This document shows positions 1-7,454 of a stretch of 21,113 bases of DNA, piece after piece. The translations under genes were made by a program, and so were the position numbers. The stretch comes from a virus. The stretch's first letter is position 1. Each line of letters opens with the position of its first letter. The notes under the pieces are model-generated. The model saw only the letters and a list, made by a program, of their open reading frames with translations. It searched no databases and had not been told where the DNA came from. The stretch is taken from positions 1 to 21,113 of the IMG/VR virus record IMGVR_UViG_3300034956_000058; one strand, written 5' to 3'.

Positions 1-182
1 GCTGTCGTGTAACGTTCTTCTATTGCTTGATCTTTTGATTTTTTCAAATCTAATACTGCTTTCTCACGAGCTTCATATAAACCTTTCATATGAGCTGCGG
101 TAACACCGTGTTGGCCAGCCATTACACCGATTGCTCTGCTGTAACCAATAACCTCTAAACGTAACCATAAACGATCTAACAT
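1..182 (-). CDS. Small hypothetical protein, 3' end outside the window
   Basis: Only the first 60 codons are visible; the reading frame is still open at the window edge. The start is the ATG at 182-180, preceded by GGAGA, which lies in the last codons of the DUF1127 gene upstream, with one base between that gene's stop and this start. The protein begins MLDRLWLRLEVIGYSRAIG and is helical and charged, with a Lys/Glu-rich second half. The stretch with WLRLEVIGYSRA loosely recalls small proteobacterial proteins that accompany DUF1127 genes, but that is a weak impression. Coupling to the DUF1127 gene suggests the two are made together. Function unknown. Confidence 0.6.
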   Translation of the reverse strand, partial: MLDRLWLRLEVIGYSRAIGVMAGQHGVTAAHMKGLYEAREKAVLDLKKSKDQAIEERYTT

Positions 183-183
183 A

Positions 184-471
184 TTATGTGTCTCCTTTGA
201 TATTGTTGTTGGGTCCAAGGATCTTCATTTCGCTATCGACGCGAGTGCGAATAGATTCTGCATAGAAGTTATCATTTACTACATTCCAGATATCGCCACG
301 ACATAAACCAATATCGTTTAGTTCTCTATTTGAAAGTGCGGATAATTCTTTAATTGATTGCTTACGCTTTGCACGATGGGCGAGGTACTCGTTTGCAGCT
401 GAGACTAGCTTAATAGTTTTATCTTTTACTGAAGTGAGAATTGAATGATTGAATTGAAGTGTGTGTGCCAT
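184..471 (-). CDS. DUF1127 domain small protein
   Basis: A 95-residue protein with a clear DUF1127 (YjiS-like) core at about residues 35-61: a basic helix, then the signature LSALSNRELNDIGLCRGDI. The family consists of short, often basic proteins abundant in alpha- and gammaproteobacteria; studied members from alphaproteobacteria act in RNA turnover and in phosphate or carbon uptake control. The flanks (residues 1-34 and 62-95) are not recognised. The phage copy probably interferes with host regulation, which is inference. A purine-rich AAGGAG sits upstream but about 13 bases from the ATG, longer than usual. A late-like octamer lies about 50 bases upstream. No transfer scar is visible. Confidence 0.75.
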   Translation of the reverse strand: MAHTLQFNHSILTSVKDKTIKLVSAANEYLAHRAKRKQSIKELSALSNRELNDIGLCRGDIWNVVNDNFYAESIRTRVDSEMKILGPNNNIKGDT

Positions 472-520
472 GATATTTTTGCATCTCCTTAACGCATATA
501 GTTGTTTTAATTTACAAATA

Positions 521-528
521 TATTTATT
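521..528 (-). promoter_or_regulatory. Possible late promoter octamer before the DUF1127 gene
   Basis: The minus strand reads AATAAATA, one mismatch from the T4 late octamer TATAAATA and containing the ATAAATA core. It lies about 50 bases before the DUF1127 start. In such AT-rich DNA a one-mismatch hit is only suggestive. Confidence 0.35.
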
Positions 529-558
529 AAGAAAACGCGAAAATAAGGTCTAATTTAG

Positions 559-597
559 GTTGCCAATTTGGTATAGTCGGTATTCACCAGAGGCAAC
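559..597 (-). other. Inverted repeat after the ligase-like gene
   Basis: GTTGCC (559-564) pairs with GGCAAC (592-597), with a second inner helix TGGT/ACCA around a loop of about 13 bases. It sits directly after the stop of the 410-residue gene, where a terminator would fit. No U-tract follows on the minus strand, so it may be a processing or stability element rather than an intrinsic terminator. Confidence 0.3.
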
Positions 598-599
598 TG

Positions 600-1832
600 T
601 TATTTTTGCCAGCCTTTGATGTATTTGTCTGAGAAGTTCGCGTTACTAAATCCCAATCGATCTACTAGCTTAACAGCGTTCTTACCCATCTTATCAATTG
701 CAACAAAGCCTTCTTGCTCTGCTACTTCATAACCGTCTGCAGTTCTTAAGAACGTGCCGATAGTCTTTGCTTTATCAAGTTTGCTAATAATCATACGCTT
801 AGCATCGATAATTATGTTATACAATTCAAACACCGCTACAATCTGAGCTGTAGTTGTTTTTCTAAAGTATTCTAAGGTAACATCTTTCTTTACTCTTTGA
901 GCTGCTTTGCCCTTTTCAGTCTTTCGCTTATCTGCTTCTTTATCGTATATAGCAGCAATATAAGCTTCTAATTCTTTTACGAATGTCTTTGGATTCTTGA
1001 TGCGTTCCCCAGCCCGTACTTTTTTGTTAACAAATGCTTTAACTCTCATAAGAGTATCTTCGTTACCTGAGATACCATTTAAAGTATCTTTCTTAATGGT
1101 ATTGAATAACTTACCAGCTTGACTAAGAAGTGCAGTAACTTTCTCTGTTTCTGATTTTGTAAAGTTTGCAGTACCAGATACATCTTTGTAGATAGCGTCT
1201 ACTGACCATGCTGATTTTATTGTCTTGAGGCCAGAAGCAATCTCCTCTCCAAAGCTTGCAGACATTTCCTCAAAGCTTGATCCTCGGTAAGTTGTATGCC
1301 AGACCACACCGACCTTGGATCTGAGAATCTGTCTGCCGAGGTCTGAGTTTTTAGGTACCGCGTAAACAATCGTATTAGGATGGAAAGTAATGTGCGGTTC
1401 ACCTTCAATGTCCACCACTTTGAGATCTTCTTTAGCATATAGGAAATCACCTTGTACTACACCTTTGATTCCAAGTTTTGAGAACTCGGCTAAGGCCAGT
1501 TTCATTTTATCATTTAAGTCACCAGATTTTATATCGGCGTCAATGTCTGCGTTCGATTTGTATACCTTGGGATTCTTATTAAAGATACCCTTTTTAGCAA
1601 CAAAGAACTTCTTATCAGATGGATCAATACCAGCAAATACTGCTGGCGCACCGTCCCATTTAACGGTAACATTTACTTTTGATGGAGCAGTTCCAGCAAG
1701 CATATCACGTAATGCTCTTAGGAAGTTAATAGCCTCGCGAGTACCATTCACACCTTGGTTTAAAATAGCATCTTCTAAATGCTCCATGTGTGTATTCTTA
1801 TTTTCTGTAATATAACCTGTGTAGGATAACAT
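600..1832 (-). CDS. Putative nucleotidyltransferase (RNA/DNA-ligase-like), DUF6267-type
   Basis: 410 residues. It shows what look like the ordered motifs of the ATP-dependent ligase/capping nucleotidyltransferase fold: motif I TVKWDGAPAVFAG with candidate adenylated Lys58 (K-x-D-G, residues 58-61); a beta-strand block GVVQGDFLY at 124-132 that could stand for motif III; HPNTIVYAV at 151-159 (IIIa-like); and, at the C-terminus, EGFV (374-377) and VKLV (387-390), resembling motifs IV and V. An alpha-helical, Lys-rich insert spans about 185-360, much larger than in compact ligases. Similar proteins in T4-like marine phages carry only hypothetical or DUF labels as far as I recall. It overlaps the upstream nuclease-like gene by one base (TAATG), so the two are probably co-translated. 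Activity and substrate are inference. Confidence 0.55.
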   Translation of the reverse strand: MLSYTGYITENKNTHMEHLEDAILNQGVNGTREAINFLRALRDMLAGTAPSKVNVTVKWDGAPAVFAGIDPSDKKFFVAKKGIFNKNPKVYKSNADIDADIKSGDLNDKMKLALAEFSKLGIKGVVQGDFLYAKEDLKVVDIEGEPHITFHPNTIVYAVPKNSDLGRQILRSKVGVVWHTTYRGSSFEEMSASFGEEIASGLKTIKSAWSVDAIYKDVSGTANFTKSETEKVTALLSQAGKLFNTIKKDTLNGISGNEDTLMRVKAFVNKKVRAGERIKNPKTFVKELEAYIAAIYDKEADKRKTEKGKAAQRVKKDVTLEYFRKTTTAQIVAVFELYNIIIDAKRMIISKLDKAKTIGTFLRTADGYEVAEQEGFVAIDKMGKNAVKLVDRLGFSNANFSDKYIKGWQK

Positions 1833-2641
1833 TATGCTGAAGTCCTTACTCTATTGTGTGTAAATGGGTTTTTCTTTTTAGTTCCAGGCTTCATTGAATA
1901 AGGGCTCGTTGGCATGTTATTAATTTTAATTTCAGGCTGAATTTCATAGAAAGGCTTGCTTCCGCGAATACCGATTCTCATTTTAAACGAACCCATACAT
2001 TGACCTTTTCTTCCTAGTTCTGGAATATCAGTAGGAAGGCCGAGCGGATTCTTTTTACCAATCATATAGAAATCGTCGCCAGCTTGCATGTAATGTGCAG
2101 GTTCAGCTTTACCTACTAAATAGTGCTGAGTTACTAGCTGACCAAGATCTACATTAGGTACATCAAGAATATACTGTGTTCTTTTGCTCATATATTCTTT
2201 CATCTTCACATACGAAACTGCATTTGTATTTTTAAGCAATCCCATCGTAGAAGCAACGGTCATATCTTTCCAATTTTTAATACCAGCAAATTGTGCAACA
2301 TCTTTCAAGAACTGAATTGTTTTAAGATCTTTTGTTAGATACTCGATAGCAAATTTCTTTACTGGATCTAGTGGCATAGCCGCAGTCCATTTACCGTTGA
2401 CATACGAAACGCGGGTGTTACCAAGATTATCAGTATGGTTCATCTTGACTTCAAGCCAAGTTACTTTACCACCCATCTGAAGTTTAACATCGGCGAATTT
2501 AGCACTAACCTTTGGCCTAGTTGCTACAACGTCGTCTAACGCATTAATCTCATTTGCTACCTGTATTTCATATGAATCTGACTTAGCGCTCATTTCAAAC
2601 AACTCCATCTCTTCGGTAACAAAGGTCTTAAAATTTTTCAT
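1832..2641 (-). CDS. Putative PD-(D/E)XK-like nuclease
   Basis: 269 residues. The N-terminal third fits the PD-(D/E)XK core: a helix YEIQVANEINAL (24-35, with Glu25 and Glu31), a strand with Asp51 (KFADVKLQ), then a strand WLEVKM with Glu64 and Lys66 (the E-x-K pair). The rest, including a Lys/Arg-rich C-terminus, is not recognised. The fold assignment rests on spacing and motif order, not on a close relative. Its stop overlaps the start of the ligase-like gene (TAATG), and a perfect late octamer lies 31 bases upstream of its ATG. Together these point to a late two-gene unit for cutting and sealing nucleic acid. It could instead be a structural or DNA-binding protein with a chance motif. Confidence 0.5.
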   Translation of the reverse strand: MKNFKTFVTEEMELFEMSAKSDSYEIQVANEINALDDVVATRPKVSAKFADVKLQMGGKVTWLEVKMNHTDNLGNTRVSYVNGKWTAAMPLDPVKKFAIEYLTKDLKTIQFLKDVAQFAGIKNWKDMTVASTMGLLKNTNAVSYVKMKEYMSKRTQYILDVPNVDLGQLVTQHYLVGKAEPAHYMQAGDDFYMIGKKNPLGLPTDIPELGRKGQCMGSFKMRIGIRGSKPFYEIQPEIKINNMPTSPYSMKPGTKKKNPFTHNRVRTSA

Positions 2642-2671
2642 CTAACTACTCTTTGAATTGCTGTAATTACT

Positions 2672-2679
2672 TATTTATA
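2672..2679 (-). promoter_or_regulatory. Late promoter octamer TATAAATA
   Basis: A perfect T4-type late octamer on the minus strand, 31 bases before the start of the nuclease-like gene and in the 42-base gap after gp41. It would be recognised by host core polymerase with gp55 and gp33, both encoded in this window. Confidence 0.65.
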
Positions 2680-2683
2680 GTAA

Positions 2684-4090
2684 TTATGTAATGCCGCCTG
2701 CTGAGAACATTGATTTCTTGTCACCGCCGAAGGAAGTCTTAGTTTGACCACTGTTATTACCGAATGATGCTGTATTAGCAGCGCTTTGTCCACCAATACC
2801 ACGTTGAGCACTATCTTCTAGATCAAAGATTTGCATCTTAGAACGATCAATACCTACTACAAACCTGCGATAATAATCTAGTGCACCCCATCGATTTTTC
2901 AATTGTTTCATCATTAGTTGGCCAAGATTATCAAGCTCTTCAGTTGTAACCAAACCAATAATACAATCAGCGGTGTGGGTAATACCCATAGACTCAGAAG
3001 TGTTTGTAAGATCTACATCTGAATTGCCGTAACCATCACGATTGAACTGAGATGATGAAACAACTGCACAGTTGTATTCCATAGCAAGACCACGAATTTC
3101 TTCAGCAATAGATTTTACTAGAGTGTAACTGTTTGCAGCAGCTGCACCTTTAATACGAGATGATGCACAAATATTAAGATAATCGATAAAGATTACATCA
3201 GGAGTAAAGTTCTTCTTAAGTTTTAATTCATTAAGTAAGTGGCGGAAGTGACCAGCATGTGCTGAGCCAGTAGGATATTCTTTAATAACTAATTGGCCAG
3301 TACACTTTGATTTGATACGTTCCATGCGTTTCTTATAAACATCTCGTGGTAACAATTTCAAATCATCTAGACTAATATCCATCATGTTAGCATCAATACG
3401 CTCGGCTACACGTTCTTCAGCCATTTCCATAGTAATATAAAGGCAGTTCTTACCAGTCATTAGATAGCTTGCAGCAGCGTGGCATTTAACAAGAGATTTA
3501 CCGCCACCTGTAGTAGCTAGTAATACTGTTAATGATTTACGAGGCAAACCACCTTTGGTAATTTTGTTTAGAAGATCAATATCGAACGGCATACGTTCTT
3601 CTTTACGATGGTAGAATTCATAACGTTCATCTGAGTCTTCAATAAAATCGTGACCTACCGAGGTATCAAAGCTAATACCCAAGGAATCAGATAACAAATT
3701 TGGAATTGAACCTTTGTCGTTGTCTTTGTCTTCGCCATCCATAATTAGAATAGCTTTGCGAATAGAATTAAACAGATCTTTATCTTGACAGAACTTTTCA
3801 GTTTCATTTACAAGAAAATCATAATCTGTAGTTTCGTCAGCCTTAAATGTATCAACCATAGACATAACATTAGTATAAGAGTCTTCACTCATATCTTTAC
3901 GTTTATCAAGGGATATTTTAAGTGCTTCGATTGAAGGAGGGGCTTTATATTGTTCTACATATTCAGAATATGTGTCGAATATTTTTTTCATTGAACCATC
4001 ATCAAAATACTCGTCCTTGATATAAGGATATACTTTGCGATAGTATGCTTCATTAAATATAAGATTTGATAGTACTGTGGTTTCGATCAT
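2684..4090 (-). CDS. 41: Replicative DNA helicase gp41 (DnaB-like)
   Basis: 468 residues, close to T4 gp41 (475). A helical N-terminal domain (about 1-130) is followed by a RecA-type motor with Walker A ATTGGGKS at 192-199, the segment YITMEMAEERVAERI, and Walker B VIFIDYLNI with Asp303. The Gly/Ser-rich C-terminal tail fits a hexameric 5'-3' helicase that moves on the lagging strand with primase and is loaded by gp59. The start is ATG at 4090; its ribosome site is weak (GGAAATAGG just upstream). The leader from the early promoter at 4169-4197 contains a 12-bp hairpin. It sits directly downstream of uvsX, as in many T4-like genomes. Confidence 0.93.
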   Translation of the reverse strand: MIETTVLSNLIFNEAYYRKVYPYIKDEYFDDGSMKKIFDTYSEYVEQYKAPPSIEALKISLDKRKDMSEDSYTNVMSMVDTFKADETTDYDFLVNETEKFCQDKDLFNSIRKAILIMDGEDKDNDKGSIPNLLSDSLGISFDTSVGHDFIEDSDERYEFYHRKEERMPFDIDLLNKITKGGLPRKSLTVLLATTGGGKSLVKCHAAASYLMTGKNCLYITMEMAEERVAERIDANMMDISLDDLKLLPRDVYKKRMERIKSKCTGQLVIKEYPTGSAHAGHFRHLLNELKLKKNFTPDVIFIDYLNICASSRIKGAAAANSYTLVKSIAEEIRGLAMEYNCAVVSSSQFNRDGYGNSDVDLTNTSESMGITHTADCIIGLVTTEELDNLGQLMMKQLKNRWGALDYYRRFVVGIDRSKMQIFDLEDSAQRGIGGQSAANTASFGNNSGQTKTSFGGDKKSMFSAGGIT

Positions 4091-4115
4091 TGCCTATTTC
4101 CAATTGTAAAGTTGA

Positions 4116-4150
4116 GTACTGGCGACTAACACAATATCAGCCGCCAGTAC
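4116..4150 (-). other. Strong hairpin in the gp41 leader
   Basis: In the minus-strand RNA, 12 bases at 4150-4139 pair with 4127-4116 (GUACUGGCGGCU with AGUCGCCAGUAC, one G-U pair) around an 11-base loop. It lies between the early promoter and the gp41 start. No U-tract follows, so it is not a standard intrinsic terminator; it could be a translational control or RNA-processing element. Confidence 0.55.
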
Positions 4151-4168
4151 ATTCAAGTATTATTAACT

Positions 4169-4197
4169 ATAATAATATACATCATATAAATTGTCAA
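4169..4197 (-). promoter_or_regulatory. Early sigma70-like promoter for gp41
   Basis: On the minus strand TTGACA (4197-4192), 17 bases, then TATTAT (4174-4169; 5 of 6 consensus). It lies in the gap between uvsX and gp41 and allows gp41 to be transcribed apart from the gp32-uvsX unit. Confidence 0.65.
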
Positions 4198-4206
4198 CAG
4201 TTAATT

Positions 4207-5307
4207 TCAGCTTTGACCATCATTCTGAATATCGTCAAGGGCTTTTTCAACAGCAGCGTTTTCATCATCATCTTCACGCATAATGGAACCAGAGGCACCA
4301 ATAGTGAAAGCATTCTTGATATATGTACTAAAGTCAGTTTTCTCAAACATCATCAACCAGAAGTCTTTGTTGTTATTAACCTCTTTAGCACGCATCAATT
4401 TGTCAGATAGAACTTCGCCGGTTGCAGGATCAATAGCTTCATACCAACCAACTTTAGGCTTAGTAAGATAACCACCTTTCTCAGCAATATCCATCAATCC
4501 AGACCACTTAACAATGCCGCCTTCCCAAGATACCGAGACTGGAATCTTAGACTTCTCTTTAACATGTCGAGATTTCTCAATGTTAATAATGAAGTGGTAG
4601 CCTTGAATTTCTGTACCAACCTTATCTTGCTGGCGTCCGATGATCCAGATTGCATCTGCTGAATAGTAGATACCTGTACCGCCTGAAACAACAGCCTTAG
4701 GAAACAATCCAATCTCTTGATACGTATGGTTAACGGCAATCAGTGGAATATCTTTAAGGTTTAGATGTGGTGTTACAATACGGAAGAGAGACTTAAGAGC
4801 TTTAGCTCGTGACATATCTGCTACCGATTTACCGTCAAGTGCATCAGCAACTTCTTTCTTAGAAGCGAGGTTACCGATAGAGTCAATAACAATAATGACT
4901 TTTTCACCTTTAGTAATATGATCCAACTGGTGTGCAATATCAAACTTAAGTTCTTCAACATTGGTAATTGGTGTATGGACTACGCGATCCATGTCAATAC
5001 CGAATGATTCAAAGTAAGCTTGAGGTGTACCAAATTCTGCATCATAAAACAATAATACAGCATCTTTGTTACGTTGCATATAAGCACCTGCCATCAACAA
5101 TGCGAATGCTGATTTAAAGTGCTTAGAAGGACCTGCCAAGACGAGTAGTCCTGGAGTTACGCCACCATCAATACGACCTGATAGTGCTACGTTTACCATA
5201 GGCACGTTAGTTGGTGCCATATCTTTCTTACCATAGACTTTGGAATCCAATAGCGGAGCCGACATCTTAATGGTACTGTTCTTAACTAGTCTGTCTAATA
5301 GACTCAT
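4207..5307 (-). CDS. uvsX: UvsX RecA-like recombinase
   Basis: 366 residues (T4 UvsX 391). Walker A is GPSKHFKS at 59-66, close to the T4 version; Walker B IIVIDSIGN has Asp142; the acidic C-terminal tail (EDDDENAAVEKALDD) is typical. The protein forms filaments on single-stranded DNA and drives strand exchange in recombination-dependent replication, with UvsY loading it over gp32; both partners are encoded in this window. It begins three bases after the small coiled-coil gene, so it is probably part of the gp32 operon. All key residues are present. Confidence 0.94.
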   Translation of the reverse strand: MSLLDRLVKNSTIKMSAPLLDSKVYGKKDMAPTNVPMVNVALSGRIDGGVTPGLLVLAGPSKHFKSAFALLMAGAYMQRNKDAVLLFYDAEFGTPQAYFESFGIDMDRVVHTPITNVEELKFDIAHQLDHITKGEKVIIVIDSIGNLASKKEVADALDGKSVADMSRAKALKSLFRIVTPHLNLKDIPLIAVNHTYQEIGLFPKAVVSGGTGIYYSADAIWIIGRQQDKVGTEIQGYHFIINIEKSRHVKEKSKIPVSVSWEGGIVKWSGLMDIAEKGGYLTKPKVGWYEAIDPATGEVLSDKLMRAKEVNNNKDFWLMMFEKTDFSTYIKNAFTIGASGSIMREDDDENAAVEKALDDIQNDGQS

Positions 5308-5310
5308 AAT

Positions 5311-5637
5311 TTATTTTCCTTCAACGATTGATTCCAATTTACCTTTATAAGCCTGAATCTTAGCAACTCGATCTGGCCAGTAGATTGTCGATTTCTCAGA
5401 GTTCTTACAAAGATTATCTAAGAATGGTGTGATAGATTTATATAGAAGTTCTAGCCTATATTCAAGATCATCAGCAGCGAGTTTAGAATCAGTTAATTGA
5501 TCTTCTAACGTATTCTTCTCGCTGTTGATATTCTCAATCGCGTCCTTGGCCGCAGCTTCTTTTTCTTGAAGCTCTTCATCAATGAAGCTGAAGCCAAAGT
5601 CGAAATCTAAAACCTCTTCATAGGTTTTATTAACCAT
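5311..5637 (-). CDS. Small conserved coiled-coil protein between gp32 and UvsX
   Basis: 108 residues. The first 20 are acidic and aromatic (DFDFGFSFIDEE), residues about 22-75 form a charged heptad-like coiled coil (NTLEDQLTDSKLAADDLEYRL), and the end contains IYWPDRVAKI. Proteins of this shape are found next to uvsX in T4-like marine phages, but I know of no assigned role. The start overlaps the end of gp32 by eight bases and the stop is three bases before uvsX, so it is made with both single-strand-DNA proteins; a role at the replication fork is inference from this position alone. Confidence 0.8.
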   Translation of the reverse strand: MVNKTYEEVLDFDFGFSFIDEELQEKEAAAKDAIENINSEKNTLEDQLTDSKLAADDLEYRLELLYKSITPFLDNLCKNSEKSTIYWPDRVAKIQAYKGKLESIVEGK

Positions 5638-6550
5638 TCGCTAGTTCCTTGAAGATCGATAGATCATCATCGTCATCCATAGACATAGCTGTTGAAGCAG
5701 CTGGAATTGCATCAGGCAAAGTTGGCGTTGGGGCCGCGGTTGATTGATTACCCATGCTGCTGAGATCAAACTCGTCATTTTCTGCTGTTGCTGGAGTTGA
5801 AGCTTCTTCACCAAGTGCAAGTACACGATAAAGTTTTGCTTTTAATTCAGCGTATGACTTGAAGTTTTTAGGATCAATAAGTTCTTGCAAAGAATGCTCT
5901 TCGTTGTAGATACGTTCTAGTTCACCATCATCTTCAGAGACCGGCGAAGGACCATCGAATTCTGATTTGTCGTAGTTAGGATAACCTTCGAACTTACGAA
6001 TTTTAAGACGGAAGTTAGCACCTTCCCATAGATCGAATGGGTTAACTGGTGTTTCATCTTCAAACTGAGGATTCATAAGATCATTCAATTTATCAAAGAT
6101 TTTCTTACCGTATTGATACATAAAGACTTTACCATCGTTTTCTGGATTAGCAGAATCTTTAATAACAAGAATGTTAGAGAAGTATTTCAAACGGCGTTTT
6201 TGCTTACGTGCAATTTCTTTATCAGACTCAACGCCTGAATTCCACAACTTACCATTGAATTCAGAGACTGGATCGTCTTGATTAATAGTTGTTAGGGAGT
6301 TTTCGATGTACCATTGTCCAGTTGGACCTTGGAAACCGTGATCCCACACACGTACGAAAGGCATTTCTTCACCGGCTGCTGCTGGTAGGAAACGAATAAT
6401 GGCAAAGCCGTTACCAGCTTTATCGCGGGTAGCTTTCCACATTTTACCTTCATTGGGATCTGAGTAGCTCTTAGTTGAGATTTTTTCGAGCTGAGTGTTC
6501 AATTTTGTTAGAGAAGCTGAACGGTTCTTCTTGAGTGCGTCAAAAGACAT
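5630..6550 (-). CDS. 32: Single-stranded DNA-binding protein gp32
   Basis: 306 residues from MSFDALKK (ATG at 6550), chosen over an in-frame ATG at 6583 because AAGGAA sits seven bases before it and the N-terminus matches the basic gp32 leader (LKKNRSASLTKL), the T4 cooperativity region. The OB-fold core shows VRVWDHGFQGPTGQWYIENS. The C-terminal tail is acidic (DDDDDLSIF), like the T4 region that recruits replication partners. The protein has no cysteine at all: where T4 gp32 has its zinc-binding Cys cluster this one reads TTINQDDPVSEFNGKLWNSG. An early promoter lies inside gp59 upstream, and a late-like octamer overlaps the gp59 stop. Confidence 0.92.
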   Translation of the reverse strand: MSFDALKKNRSASLTKLNTQLEKISTKSYSDPNEGKMWKATRDKAGNGFAIIRFLPAAAGEEMPFVRVWDHGFQGPTGQWYIENSLTTINQDDPVSEFNGKLWNSGVESDKEIARKQKRRLKYFSNILVIKDSANPENDGKVFMYQYGKKIFDKLNDLMNPQFEDETPVNPFDLWEGANFRLKIRKFEGYPNYDKSEFDGPSPVSEDDGELERIYNEEHSLQELIDPKNFKSYAELKAKLYRVLALGEEASTPATAENDEFDLSSMGNQSTAAPTPTLPDAIPAASTAMSMDDDDDLSIFKELANG

Positions 6551-6625
6551 ATTTTTATTCCTTAATATTGCTGTATATAGCATGGTTATATTTGCGATGT
6601 ATGTTGTGGATTATAGCCCACCATC

Positions 6626-6633
6626 TATTTATT
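6626..6633 (-). promoter_or_regulatory. Possible late promoter octamer before gp32
   Basis: The minus strand reads AATAAATA, one mismatch from the late octamer, overlapping the gp59 stop codon and about 76 bases before the gp32 start. The distance is longer than at the clear late promoters in this window. Confidence 0.3.
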
Positions 6634-7234
6634 AGAAAAAGCGTGCTCGGATTAAATCCTTGTACTTTTTTTCGTCAATCGTCAAGAAAGGTTTGTACTT
6701 ACTTGATAGTCTTATTATATCACGTGCTACGATTTTGTCAACTACTTCTTTGTCCCAATAGGGAAAAATATTTGCAATACCTGCCATGATACTAAACGTT
6801 TCAAGACTAATCTTCTTCTGCATGTACATAGTCATAATAAAAGGATGTCCACCATTTACAGAAGTAAAATTAGCTTGAAAGTTGTCGTCAAGAAGATTTA
6901 GATCTGATTTGAAAACCCGCGATAGAGTATCCATCTTGCGTTGCCAATCAACATAACGATCTTCACCTTCCTGTTCTATGATTTCACGAATCCAGATATT
7001 TGGCTTAACAATCATATTAGCCAACATTAACTGCTCTGGGTTATCTTTCCGTGAAAGCTTCTCGAAGAAGTAGGCGTCATTACGTGTTCTAAACTTATCG
7101 AACGACGCTCTAATCTTTCCGCGATATTTTATATAGTCATAACTGTCTGATGTGAAATGCTTTTTCATTGCGAGGTACTTTACATACCACTGAAAAGATT
7201 CCTCATTAGCATAACTTTCCGATGTCTTGATCAT
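6632..7234 (-). CDS. 59: Helicase loader gp59
   Basis: 200 residues (T4 gp59 217). The N-terminal helical half carries the family segment YVKYLAMKKHFTSDSYDYIK followed by KFRTRNDAYFFEKLSRKD and LMLANMIVKPNIWIREI, as in T4 gp59. It loads gp41 onto gp32-coated forked DNA. It is placed exactly as in T4, between gp33 and gp32. The start overlaps the end of gp33 by 29 bases; GGTGA sits six bases before the ATG. The coding region contains the early promoter for gp32. Confidence 0.87.
   Translation of the reverse strand: MIKTSESYANEESFQWYVKYLAMKKHFTSDSYDYIKYRGKIRASFDKFRTRNDAYFFEKLSRKDNPEQLMLANMIVKPNIWIREIIEQEGEDRYVDWQRKMDTLSRVFKSDLNLLDDNFQANFTSVNGGHPFIMTMYMQKKISLETFSIMAGIANIFPYWDKEVVDKIVARDIIRLSSKYKPFLTIDEKKYKDLIRARFF
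6714..6741 (-). promoter_or_regulatory. Consensus early promoter for gp32, inside gp59
   Basis: Minus strand: TTGACA (6741-6736), 16 bases, TATAAT (6719-6714), with GTGA directly before the -10. Both hexamers are perfect. It lies within the gp59 coding region and gives a leader of about 155 bases for gp32, allowing the binding protein to be made in excess of gp59. Confidence 0.75.
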
Positions 7235-7454
7235 CTTTAATCACCAACCTCAAATCAATAGCTTCTGCTCGTACTTTCTCTTTTAGTATAGAGGACTTCT
7301 TTACGATATCAGCAACTGTTTCAATTTCCAAATCATTGATGCGGGCATATTCTACCAATGCATCTATATAGTTTATTCCACTTGCAAGCATCTCACGAAT
7401 GTCGTGATGTACTTTTTCTGGTGTTCTTGGAGCAATCATAGCGATGTTATCCAT
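7206..7454 (-). CDS. 33: Late transcription coactivator gp33
   Basis: 82 residues (T4 gp33 112). The helical core aligns with T4: INYIDALVEYARINDLEIET matches the T4 segment with MSYLEATTAFLEENSIPET, and VRAEAIDLRLVI matches its SEAIDENLL. gp33 binds the RNA polymerase beta flap and links it to the sliding clamp at late promoters. The protein lacks the N-terminal extension of T4 and ends KDDQDIGKLC rather than in an obvious hydrophobic-acidic clamp-binding tail. It overlaps the preceding small gene by eight bases. An in-frame ATG five codons in (7439) is an alternative start. Confidence 0.75.
   Translation of the reverse strand: MDNIAMIAPRTPEKVHHDIREMLASGINYIDALVEYARINDLEIETVADIVKKSSILKEKVRAEAIDLRLVIKDDQDIGKLC

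Noticed and set aside
559-597. Hairpin after the ligase-like gene as an intrinsic terminator
   Set aside because: No U-tract follows; kept only as an inverted repeat.
1390-1815. Plus-strand frame of 141 codons inside the ligase-like gene
   Set aside because: Shadow of the coding frame on the other strand; low-complexity Ser/Pro/Phe composition.
4066-4410. Plus-strand frame of 114 codons across the gp41-uvsX junction
   Set aside because: Antisense to the uvsX C-terminus and the promoter region, with no ribosome site or recognisable protein.
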